This document shows, in pieces, positions 1-5,287 of a stretch of 5,402 nt of DNA. The stretch is from Bacillota bacterium (GTDB lineage: Bacteria; Bacillota; Clostridia; Tissierellales; Sedimentibacteraceae). How positions within the stretch are numbered: position 1 is the stretch's first letter; each line of letters opens with the position of its first letter. The notes beneath the pieces were generated by a model. It did not search any database, was not told where the DNA came from, and worked only from the letters and a program-made list of their open reading frames with translations. Location of the stretch: NCBI GenBank assembly GCA_029239575.1, contig JARBUP010000206.1:1-5402 (forward strand). The letters run 5' to 3'. Position numbers and translations under genes: made by a program.

Positions 1-806
1 CCATAGAACATCAAATTTTTATTAAGTGTAGCATTTAAAAAACTACTTGCAACCTGCATTAAAAAGCTTGGCATACCTAATGATGCAATTTTTAATACTA
101 AAGATCTTTTAAGTTTCATATTTTTGAGAGTTAATTTAATTCGGCTTCTTTTGCCTAAAAAATAAGCTATAACCCAAATTGTAGAAAGCATTTGTGAAAT
201 AATTGTAGCTAATGCAGCTCCTGCTAAACCCCATTTAAAAACATATATGAATATTGGGTCTAATACAATATTTGCACCTGCACCTACAAACATTGTAGTC
301 ATAGCAATTTTGGGATTGCCATCAGCACGTATAAAATTATTCATACCCATTCCGATAATCTGAAAAACTGCTCCCCATAATATTACGCTCATGAATTCAG
401 TTGCATAGGGCAATAATTGAGGAGATGCACCAAAGAATACAAGGATTTGTTTCAAAAATATTTGCCCTAAAATTGTTACTGTTAAACCTGCAATTATTAA
501 CATAACAAAAGCATTTCCAAGTATATTTTCTGCTTCCTGTTGTTTTTTTTCTCCAAGTTTCATCGAAAACAATGTAGCACCGCCAATGCCAAACAACATA
601 CCCATGGCTAAAAATATTATTATGACAGGAAAGCCCAAAGTTACTCCTGCTATACCACTTGCTCCTAAATAATCAGCATTGCCTATAAAAATTCTATCAA
701 CTACATTGTACATTGCATTAACCATCATTCCCACTATAGCAGGAATGGAAAACTTAATTAAAAGTTTAGATATTTTCTCTTCACCCAATGGATTTACATA
801 TTCCAT
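1..806 (-). CDS. MATE-family multidrug efflux transporter, MepA-like (partial, C-terminus beyond the left edge)
   Basis: This is an open reading frame of 268 full codons that begins with ATG at 806 and is still open at base 1. It is an integral membrane protein predicted to export cationic drugs or metabolites by Na+ or H+ antiport. The N-terminus (residues 5-42, NPLGEEKISKLLIKFSIPAI through DRIFIG at 37-42) has the usual MepA-type opening. NNFIRADGNP at 156-165 and LDPIFIYVF at 182-190 are further hallmarks of this MATE subgroup. Several hydrophobic segments alternate with short charged loops, roughly at 15-35, 52-80, 97-125, 136-155, 168-190 and 194-217. MATE proteins are usually about 450 residues, so about 60% is visible. 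A GGAGGA site at 812-817 lies 5 nt before the start, inside the last codons of the upstream marR gene, so translation is probably coupled. Family assignment is secure; the substrate is unknown. Confidence 0.93.
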   Translation of the reverse strand, partial: MEYVNPLGEEKISKLLIKFSIPAIVGMMVNAMYNVVDRIFIGNADYLGASGIAGVTLGFPVIIIFLAMGMLFGIGGATLFSMKLGEKKQQEAENILGNAFVMLIIAGLTVTILGQIFLKQILVFFGASPQLLPYATEFMSVILWGAVFQIIGMGMNNFIRADGNPKIAMTTMFVGAGANIVLDPIFIYVFKWGLAGAALATIISQMLSTIWVIAYFLGKRSRIKLTLKNMKLKRSLVLKIASLGMPSFLMQVASSFLNATLNKNLMFY

Positions 807-807
807 A

Positions 808-1257
808 TTAATCCTCCGTATTTTTTTTACAATTTAATTTTTCTATTTTAATTACCATATTATTAAGTGATTCATATACAATATTAAATGTTTCCAAATC
901 AATGTCTTCACTTAATATATCACTACAATGCCACACACTTTGCCTAATTTCATTTTTGAATTTATTAGCTTTATCAGTTAAATATATCCTATTGCATCTT
1001 TTATCAGAATTATCTTTGTATTTTAACAAATACTCTTTCTCTATCAAAGATTTTATTGCCCTTGCAGTAGCAGCTTTGTCTATATATAAATAAGATGACA
1101 ATTCATCCTGAGTTAATCCCTCATTTTTGTATAAATACATCATAAATGGATATTCCCCAGATGTAATATTAAATTCTTTTAAGGCATTATTCATATAAAT
1201 TTGTGATTGTCTGTGCAGTATTGAAATTAATCTGCCTATATTTTTATGTTCTTTCAT
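808..1257 (-). CDS. MarR-family transcriptional repressor of the efflux operon
   Basis: This encodes a 149-residue winged-helix protein, a normal length for MarR repressors that bind DNA as dimers. The recognition-helix region is about residues 58-74 (YIDKAATARAIKSLIEKEY). The wing carries the family motif DKRCNRIYLT at 85-94. Helices at both ends (about 5-30 and 105-142) would form the dimer interface. The chosen start is the ATG at 1257 because a GAGGTGA site (1263-1269) lies 5 nt upstream. In-frame starts further upstream (TTG at 1314, ATG at 1278) fall in the promoter -35 box or at the predicted transcription start. The stop codon is 1 nt from the start of the MATE gene, forming an operon like mepR-mepA. 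Two palindromes over its own promoter indicate autorepression, relieved by a ligand that is probably a transporter substrate. Cys88 lies in the wing and Cys111 in the C-terminal part; a redox role is possible but untested. Confidence 0.93.
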   Translation of the reverse strand: MKEHKNIGRLISILHRQSQIYMNNALKEFNITSGEYPFMMYLYKNEGLTQDELSSYLYIDKAATARAIKSLIEKEYLLKYKDNSDKRCNRIYLTDKANKFKNEIRQSVWHCSDILSEDIDLETFNIVYESLNNMVIKIEKLNCKKNTED

Positions 1258-1270
1258 TTTTATCACCTCA

Positions 1271-1284
1271 GTTGACATGTCAAC
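1271..1284. promoter_or_regulatory. Operator palindrome 1 for the MarR repressor, over the transcription start
   Basis: GTTGACATGTCAAC is a perfect 14-bp palindrome. It lies just downstream of the -10 box and covers the predicted +1 of the marR-MATE transcript. The same 12-bp core recurs 31 bp away. A site here would block open-complex formation or promoter clearance. Assignment to the adjacent MarR protein is inferred from position and symmetry. Confidence 0.82.
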
Positions 1285-1285
1285 T

Positions 1286-1314
1286 ATTATAATAAATAAT
1301 AATTGACATGTCAA
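1286..1314 (-). promoter_or_regulatory. Consensus sigma-A promoter of the marR-MATE operon
   Basis: On the minus strand the -35 box is TTGACA (1314-1309) and the -10 box is TATAAT (1291-1286), separated by exactly 17 bp. Both hexamers match the consensus perfectly. Transcription should start near 1279, leaving a leader of about 22 nt that contains the GAGGTGA ribosome binding site. So strong a promoter makes sense only if it is tightly repressed, which fits the overlapping operator palindromes. Confidence 0.9.
1303..1314. promoter_or_regulatory. Operator palindrome 2 for the MarR repressor, containing the -35 box
   Basis: TTGACATGTCAA is a perfect 12-bp palindrome identical to the core of the site at 1271-1284. 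The -35 hexamer TTGACA is its left half on the minus strand, so repressor and RNA polymerase would compete directly. The two centres are 31 bp apart, about three helical turns, which places both dimers on the same face of the DNA. Confidence 0.82.
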
Positions 1315-1544
1315 CTACTTTTATTGGCTATAATTTAACCTTGTTAATATGGAAAATTTATAAATAACAATAGTTTTATTATGTATTTAAATGATATCGT
1401 TTTTATTAATTAGGAGGATTTTAGATTAAAGAATACTAAAAAAAGTAATGTAAATATGCAATAATAAATGATTGAAAAATAAACATCTTTTCTATTTGTT
1501 AAAGTAAAAACACATTAAAAATAATATTAAAAGAGAAAAAACTG
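1315..1544. other. Divergent intergenic region with no recognisable gene
   Basis: This very AT-rich stretch separates the marR promoter from the promoter of the plus-strand reductase. It contains no open frame with a credible start. An AGGAGG sequence at 1412-1417 looks like a ribosome binding site but is followed only by stop codons (see findings). A TATAAT at 1329-1334 lies 20 bp from the plus-strand TTGACA at 1303-1308, too far for a good promoter. No repeats or RNA structures were recognised. Confidence 0.6.
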
Positions 1545-1573
1545 TTTACAATCAAACAAAAATTTGTTAAAAT
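1545..1573 (+). promoter_or_regulatory. Predicted promoter of the flavin reductase gene
   Basis: TTTACA (1545-1550) and TAAAAT (1568-1573) are separated by 17 bp, so transcription should start near 1580 with a leader of about 47 nt. The spacer holds an inverted repeat, AACAAA-AA-TTTGTT (1555-1568), that touches the -10 box and could be an operator. In the leader, TAGGC (1588-1592) and GCCTA (1597-1601) could form a weak 5-bp hairpin around TGAT. It is too small to be called a riboswitch. Confidence 0.7.
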
Positions 1574-1613
1574 CGACAAGAAATAATTAGGCTGATGCCT
1601 ATAAAACATGAAA

Positions 1614-1620
1614 GAAGGAG
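1614..1620 (+). promoter_or_regulatory. Ribosome binding site that decides the GTG start
   Basis: GAAGGAG lies 6 nt upstream of GTG at 1627. No in-frame ATG fits a signal peptide better. The translation from this GTG begins directly with the lysine-rich n-region of a lipoprotein signal, which supports the non-ATG start. Confidence 0.85.
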
Positions 1621-1626
1621 AAAATT

Positions 1627-3378
1627 GTGAAAAAATTATTTAAAAAAAGCAGTATTTTGCTACTAATTCTTATGTTAGTATTTACATTTGTAGGTTGTCA
1701 AAATAAAGAAGTTAAAGGAAAATTCAATCCAGGAACTTATGAAGGTACAGCAGAAGGACTTGGTGGTACCATAACAGCTAAAGTAACTGTTACAAAAGAT
1801 GAGATTACAAAAATTGAAATTGATGCTCCGAAAGAAACAGAGAGTATTGGTGCAGGAGCAAAAGAACAAGTTATTGATAGAGTTCTTTCAAGTCAAAGCC
1901 TTGCCATTGATGCAGTTAGCGGTGCAACAGTTTCAAGTAACGCAATGATAGCTGCAATAACTGCAGCACTTGAAAAATCAGGAGCAGATATGAATGTATT
2001 AAAAACTCCTGCGGACAAGCCTAAAGAAGAAGCTCAAAAAGATTTAGATGTTGATGTAGTAGTTGTAGGAGCTGGCGGTGCTGGTATGAGTGCTGCTATA
2101 GAAGTTGCAAATGCAGGCAAATCTGTTGTAATTATAGAAAAAATGCCTATTGTTGGTGGAAATACTAACCGCGCAACTGGAGGTATAAATGCAGCTGAAA
2201 CTCCTTACCAAGAAGCAGCTGGTATAAAAGATACTAAACAAACATTCTACGATGATACTATGAAGGGTGGAAAAGATTTAAATGATCCAGAACTTCTTAG
2301 AACATTGGTTGACAATGCTCCAGGAGCTATAGAGTGGTTAAATAACATGGGTGCAGGTATAGAAAGAGTTACTTTATCCGGTGGTGCAACAAACCCAAGA
2401 ATACACTCTCCTAAAGATGCTTCACCAGTAGGACCAGTAATAGTTAAAGTTCTTTCTAATAAATTAAAAGAACAAAATGTAAATATAATGCTTGAAACAA
2501 AAGCAGAAAAAATAATCGAAAAAGACGGAATTGTAACTGGAATACAGGCAACTGATAAAAACGGAAATTCTTTTACAATAAATGCAAAAGCAGTTATTCT
2601 TGCAACTGGAGGATTTGGTGCTAATAGTGAAATGGTAGAACAATACCGCCCAGATTTAAAGGGATTTTCAACAACAAATCATCAAGGAGCTACAGGAGAC
2701 GGAATTGTCATGGCACAAACTGTTGGAGCTGATTTGACAGATATAGGAGAAATACAAATCCATCCTACAACTGATCCAGGTACTGGATATTTGTTTACTG
2801 AAGGCTTAAGAGGTGACGGTGCTATACTTGTTAATTTCGAAGGCAAGAGATTTACAGATGAGTTACTTACACGTGATAAAGTTTCAGCAAAAATATTAGA
2901 ACAAACTAACGGCCAGGCATATTTAATTGCTAATGAAGAAATGCGTATAGAAAATGCTTCTTTGGCAGGATATATTGAAAAAGGATATGCTACTAAAGGT
3001 GAAACAATTGCTGAATTAGCAAGATCATTAACAATAGATGAAGCTACTCTTGAAAATACAATGAAAGTTTATACAGAGTTGGCTAAAGCCGGTGTAGACA
3101 AAGAGTTCGGTAGAAAACACATGACTAAAACTTTAGAAGCAGGTCCTTACTATGCAATTAAAGTAACACCAGGAATTCACCACACTATGGGCGGTGTAAA
3201 AATTGATACAAAAGCTCATATTATCAGTACTGAAGGAACTCCAATTAAAGGATTGTACGCAGCAGGTGAAATCACAGGTGGAGTACATGGCGGAAACCGT
3301 ATAGGTGGTAATGCGGTTGCAGATATCGTAATTTTTGGACGTATATCAGGCCAAACTGCAGTAGAAGAATTAAAATAA
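1627..3378 (+). CDS. Flavinylated extracytoplasmic fumarate-reductase-type lipoprotein (FMN-binding domain plus FAD-binding domain)
   Basis: This 583-residue protein is predicted to be anchored outside the membrane and to reduce fumarate or a related unsaturated acid. Residues 1-24 form a lipoprotein signal: KKLFKK, a hydrophobic core, then lipobox FVGC with Cys24 as the lipidation site. Residues about 33-118 are an FMN-binding domain. SGAT at 98-101 marks Thr101 as the likely site of covalent FMN attachment by an ApbE-type transferase. After a charged linker, the FAD domain begins at about 141 with GxGxxG at 148-153, Glu171 and ATGGF at 326-330. Residues matching the Shewanella flavocytochrome c3 active site are all present: His379 (HPT), Thr391-Glu392 and Arg395 (TEGLRG), Arg416 (TRDK, the proton donor), His518-His519 (HHTMGG) and Arg558 (NRIGG). 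The tetraheme cytochrome domain of flavocytochrome c3 is absent, so electrons must come from a membrane flavoprotein or quinone system encoded elsewhere. The gene is monocistronic. The substrate is inferred; other enoate reductases share the fold. Confidence 0.92.
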   Translation: MKKLFKKSSILLLILMLVFTFVGCQNKEVKGKFNPGTYEGTAEGLGGTITAKVTVTKDEITKIEIDAPKETESIGAGAKEQVIDRVLSSQSLAIDAVSGATVSSNAMIAAITAALEKSGADMNVLKTPADKPKEEAQKDLDVDVVVVGAGGAGMSAAIEVANAGKSVVIIEKMPIVGGNTNRATGGINAAETPYQEAAGIKDTKQTFYDDTMKGGKDLNDPELLRTLVDNAPGAIEWLNNMGAGIERVTLSGGATNPRIHSPKDASPVGPVIVKVLSNKLKEQNVNIMLETKAEKIIEKDGIVTGIQATDKNGNSFTINAKAVILATGGFGANSEMVEQYRPDLKGFSTTNHQGATGDGIVMAQTVGADLTDIGEIQIHPTTDPGTGYLFTEGLRGDGAILVNFEGKRFTDELLTRDKVSAKILEQTNGQAYLIANEEMRIENASLAGYIEKGYATKGETIAELARSLTIDEATLENTMKVYTELAKAGVDKEFGRKHMTKTLEAGPYYAIKVTPGIHHTMGGVKIDTKAHIISTEGTPIKGLYAAGEITGGVHGGNRIGGNAVADIVIFGRISGQTAVEELK

Positions 3379-3385
3379 TTTAAAA

Positions 3386-3433
3386 ATAAACAAAAACAAA
3401 CTGTCGATGATTCGACAGTTTGTTTTTGTTTAT
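3386..3433. terminator. Long bidirectional intrinsic terminator between convergent genes
   Basis: A perfect 22-bp inverted repeat (3386-3407 with 3412-3433) encloses the loop TGAT. The inner stem is CTGTCGA/TCGACAG; the outer stem is A/C-rich on the left arm and T/G-rich on the right. It starts 7 nt after the stop codon of the reductase. On the plus strand the T-rich right arm supplies the U tract. On the minus strand the stem runs into TTTATTTTTAAATT. It therefore probably ends both the reductase transcript and the convergent small-gene transcript. Confidence 0.9.
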
Positions 3434-3481
3434 ATGATCGCTTACAAAAGCACCGATCCATTATAACTAATTTACTTTTTA

Positions 3482-3772
3482 TTAATTAATTTGAATTTCC
3501 TTTGCTACTTCCGGTTTGAAATCATTTTTTAAATCGTATATATTGTGGGAAGTAAAATCTCTAAGCTGTCTACCTTCTAATGAATAACACCTCATAAATT
3601 TATTTGTATTAATAAGTGTCCAATGCTCAGAGTCCCAAGTTAAATATCCATCTACATCAGTTTTCTTATCTGCAAGAATCAAATCAACTTGTCTATTATT
3701 TCTCATTAACTCAACAAGACTATCATAATTTACTTCAAGTTCACTTTTGTTTATTAAATCATACGCTTTCAT
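3482..3772 (-). CDS. Small hypothetical protein, 96 residues
   Basis: I do not recognise this family. It appears to be a real gene: ATG at 3772 is preceded by GGAGGA (3776-3781, 3 nt spacing), a promoter lies upstream, and a terminator follows. The product is soluble, with no signal peptide, membrane segment or cysteine pair; its only cysteine is in MRCYSL near residue 62. Residues about 1-25 and 70-90 look helical. The middle (about 28-66, including DGYLTWDSEHWTLINTNKFM) looks beta-rich, with two tryptophans and alternating hydrophobic residues. This suggests one small alpha/beta domain. It faces the reductase gene across a shared terminator and is separated from the next minus-strand gene by a hairpin and its own promoter, so its neighbours give no functional clue. 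Confidence 0.75.
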   Translation of the reverse strand: MKAYDLINKSELEVNYDSLVELMRNNRQVDLILADKKTDVDGYLTWDSEHWTLINTNKFMRCYSLEGRQLRDFTSHNIYDLKNDFKPEVAKEIQIN

Positions 3773-3819
3773 AGTTCCTCCAAATTTTTAAATTAGTTTT
3801 AATATTGTTTATACTTAAT

Positions 3820-3848
3820 ATTATATATGTTTAATTTTATAAAGTAAA
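3820..3848 (-). promoter_or_regulatory. Predicted promoter of the 96-residue protein gene
   Basis: On the minus strand, TTTACT (3848-3843) and TATAAT (3825-3820) are separated by 17 bp. Transcription should begin near 3813, giving a leader of about 40 nt before the ATG at 3772. The perfect -10 box and ideal spacing suggest that this gene is transcribed separately from the larger gene upstream. Confidence 0.72.
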
Positions 3849-3892
3849 GCCATTGTAATTTCTATTTAACTCAAAATTATAAATACATATGC

Positions 3893-3928
3893 TAAAGAGG
3901 TTCAGCTTTTTATTGCTAAACCTCTTTA
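3893..3928 (-). terminator. Hairpin downstream of the 342-residue protein gene, probable terminator
   Basis: TAAAGAGGTT-c-AGC (3893-3906) pairs with GCT-a-AACCTCTTTA (3915-3928). This gives 13 base pairs with one C/A mismatch around an 8-nt loop. It lies about 70 bp past the stop codon of the minus-strand gene at 3998. The U tract after the stem on the minus strand is weak (GCATATGTATTT), so termination may be incomplete, and the role is inferred from position. Confidence 0.6.
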
Positions 3929-3997
3929 ATATTTAAAACACTACTATTAATTTATTTTGTTCATTTTTAAGGGTGTTTATTTTATATTGATATAGTT

Positions 3998-5026
3998 TTA
4001 AATAGGTAAAGGTATAGTATTAACATCTATATTCTTTTCTTTACAATAATTTTCGAAAATCTCATTAACTATTGTTTCTTCAGAAGTATTCTTTTTTATA
4101 TCCATTATTGCCTTTAATACTTGAGCTGCTTGAACATCATCAAAATATTTGTATGCTGTGCTGCTGTTTGCTATTCTTTTAGGATTTTTCGTGTTATAAC
4201 AATAATTCCAAAATCTAATTTTTTTAGATTCATCCAAAGATAATTCCACTCTATATTTATCGTGTGCTTTCAGATATCCTTCTGTATTATAAGCAAATAA
4301 ATAATCATCTTGTAATAAATAAGCACCAAAAATAATCCTATCTTTTTCCTTCTCATTAGGTAATACTGTTGATAATAAAACAAGACTTCCTTGATTTACA
4401 TTTTTCAAACTCTTAACTTTTGCTCCATTTTTCGCAATAAAACTTAAATCAGGATAAGAAAACCAATTATTTAATAACTTTCTCTCATAACAGAAATTTT
4501 TATTTTCATTATTCCTGTCTTCAAGCTCTGATCTTGTTATATTTTCTATCAAATATTGATTACAGTTGCATTCAAGTTCACTACATACCTTGTTTTTAGC
4601 AATATTGATATTATAGTTAATAATTTCATCACTGCAAACAGACTTATATCCTATACCATTATTATTAGAGCCACCGTCACAATAATTACATTTAAAAACT
4701 ATATTAGAATCAATTTTTTTAATACTAATTTTTTTCGAGTTTTCTATTTCAGTTTTCAATAATTTAAGTTTATGAGCTTCTTCTTTACGTTCTATTTCTC
4801 TTAATTCTTTTTCAGCTTCTTTTTTCTTGTGAATATCTAACTTTTCTTTAACTTGCTTATATAATGTCTGATTAATTAATTTTAAATATAAATCAAAAGC
4901 ATCAGGATATACAAAATCTTTTAAAGTATCATCTTCAAATTTCACTACAATATATATATCATTAAATTCTGTTATTTTTCCTGTACCAAAGGTTTTATGT
5001 TCTACTAATTCCCCAACAAACTCCAT
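3998..5026 (-). CDS. Hypothetical multidomain protein: Tudor/SH3-like N-terminus, coiled coil, cysteine cluster, beta-rich C-terminus
   Basis: The product is 342 residues and predicted cytoplasmic. ATG at 5026 was chosen because AAGGAGGA (5033-5040) lies 6 nt upstream. The longer frame, from TTG at 5113, would start inside the -35 box. Residues 4-42 (GELVEHKTFGTGKITEFND then VVKFED and FVYPDAF) resemble the small beta-barrel of CarD and UvrD/PcrA C-terminal Tudor-like domains. Residues about 55-102 are rich in Lys/Glu and look like a coiled coil. Residues 113-155 hold C113-x2-C116, C131, C148, C153 and C155, a likely zinc site with the context CNYCDGG. Residues about 185-275 are beta-rich (GSLVLLSTVL, RIIFGAYLL), possibly PUA/EVE-like, followed by a helical tail from 295. 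I recall similar clostridial proteins under uninformative or misleading names. A nucleic-acid-binding role is an inference from domain style only. Confidence 0.85.
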   Translation of the reverse strand: MEFVGELVEHKTFGTGKITEFNDIYIVVKFEDDTLKDFVYPDAFDLYLKLINQTLYKQVKEKLDIHKKKEAEKELREIERKEEAHKLKLLKTEIENSKKISIKKIDSNIVFKCNYCDGGSNNNGIGYKSVCSDEIINYNINIAKNKVCSELECNCNQYLIENITRSELEDRNNENKNFCYERKLLNNWFSYPDLSFIAKNGAKVKSLKNVNQGSLVLLSTVLPNEKEKDRIIFGAYLLQDDYLFAYNTEGYLKAHDKYRVELSLDESKKIRFWNYCYNTKNPKRIANSSTAYKYFDDVQAAQVLKAIMDIKKNTSEETIVNEIFENYCKEKNIDVNTIPLPI

Positions 5027-5032
5027 TTTAAA

Positions 5033-5040
5033 TCCTCCTT
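5033..5040 (-). promoter_or_regulatory. Strong ribosome binding site that decides the start of the 342-residue gene
   Basis: AAGGAGGA on the minus strand is nearly the full anti-Shine-Dalgarno complement and lies 6 nt before ATG at 5026. It excludes the 29-codon upstream extension, whose sequence overlaps the promoter and leader. Confidence 0.88.
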
Positions 5041-5084
5041 TGAATTGTGCACTAATAAATTGCAAATACAAATCATTTATATAT

Positions 5085-5113
5085 ATTATAACCCAATGTC
5101 CAAAATAAGTCAA
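5085..5113 (-). promoter_or_regulatory. Predicted promoter of the 342-residue protein gene
   Basis: On the minus strand, TTGACT (5113-5108) and TATAAT (5090-5085) are separated by 17 bp, with one mismatch from consensus overall. Transcription should start near 5078, giving a leader of about 50 nt. No palindrome overlaps the boxes, so no specific repressor is indicated. Confidence 0.82.
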
Positions 5114-5215
5114 ATTAGTTGAAAATAAATTAAAAAACCTATATATAATAATATAAACTATGTTTTTTTCTTATTTATTTAAATTTTCTTTATTATACTT
5201 AATTTAATCACTATA
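5114..5215. other. AT-rich intergenic stretch, nothing recognised
   Basis: This is almost entirely A and T, with no open frame, repeat or RNA structure that I can support. It lies between the promoter of the 342-residue gene and the minus-strand terminator at 5218-5249. Confidence 0.5.
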
Positions 5216-5217
5216 AT

Positions 5218-5249
5218 AAAAAAGAGACTGTACCAACAGCACAGCCTCT
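5218..5249 (-). terminator. Intrinsic terminator for minus-strand transcription entering from the right
   Basis: On the minus strand, AGAG-g-CTGT (5249-5241) pairs with ACAG-t-CTCT (5231-5223). The loop is 9 nt, one mismatch interrupts the stem, and TTTTTT follows directly. This is a standard intrinsic terminator. No coding gene that it would end is visible in the 150 bp to its right, so it serves either a gene beyond the window or a short transcript starting near the right edge. Confidence 0.8.
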
Positions 5250-5252
5250 CTA

Positions 5253-5287
5253 ATAATTTATACTTGGGGGCCCAAGTGAAAAATTAT
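5253..5287. repeat. GC-cored imperfect palindrome next to the terminator
   Basis: ACTTGGG (5262-5268) and CCCAAGT (5271-5277) form a 7-bp inverted repeat around GG. An outer ATAATTT/AAATTAT pair (5253-5259 with 5281-5287) extends it across a small internal loop, giving 14 bp in total. The GGGGGCCC block (5266-5273) is the only strongly GC-rich patch in the surrounding AT-rich DNA. On the minus strand it lies just upstream of the terminator hairpin, so both could fold in one transcript. Its role is unknown. Confidence 0.65.

Noticed and set aside
902..1093. Plus-strand open frames opposite marR (902-1093) and opposite the 342-residue gene (4556-4762)
   Set aside because: Both lack ribosome binding sites and promoters and lie opposite well-supported genes.
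1258..1314. Longer marR start (TTG at 1314 or ATG at 1278)
   Set aside because: These codons lie in the -35 box and at the predicted transcription start. The GAGGTGA site fits only the ATG at 1257.
1303..1334. Plus-strand promoter using TTGACA at 1303 and TATAAT at 1329
   Set aside because: The spacer is 20 bp, too long. The TTGACA is explained by the operator palindrome, which reads the same on both strands.
1564..1579. Possible Rex (redox repressor) site TTGTTAAAATCGACAA
   Set aside because: The half-sites are 2 bp too close for the 18-bp Rex consensus and the right half mismatches at two positions.
1608..1643. Short ATG frame of 11 codons overlapping the reductase start
   Set aside because: It has no upstream ribosome binding site; the GAAGGAG lies inside it and serves the GTG at 1627.
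1675..1869. Antisense open frame within the reductase gene (others at 2044-2241 and 3216-3461)
   Set aside because: These are low-complexity shadow translations rich in Cys, Phe, Ser and Thr, with no ribosome binding site, lying opposite a clearly coding frame.
5027..5113. Longer start of the 342-residue protein (TTG at 5113)
   Set aside because: It begins inside the -35 hexamer of a good promoter, and the extension is not protein-like compared with the well-supported ATG at 5026.
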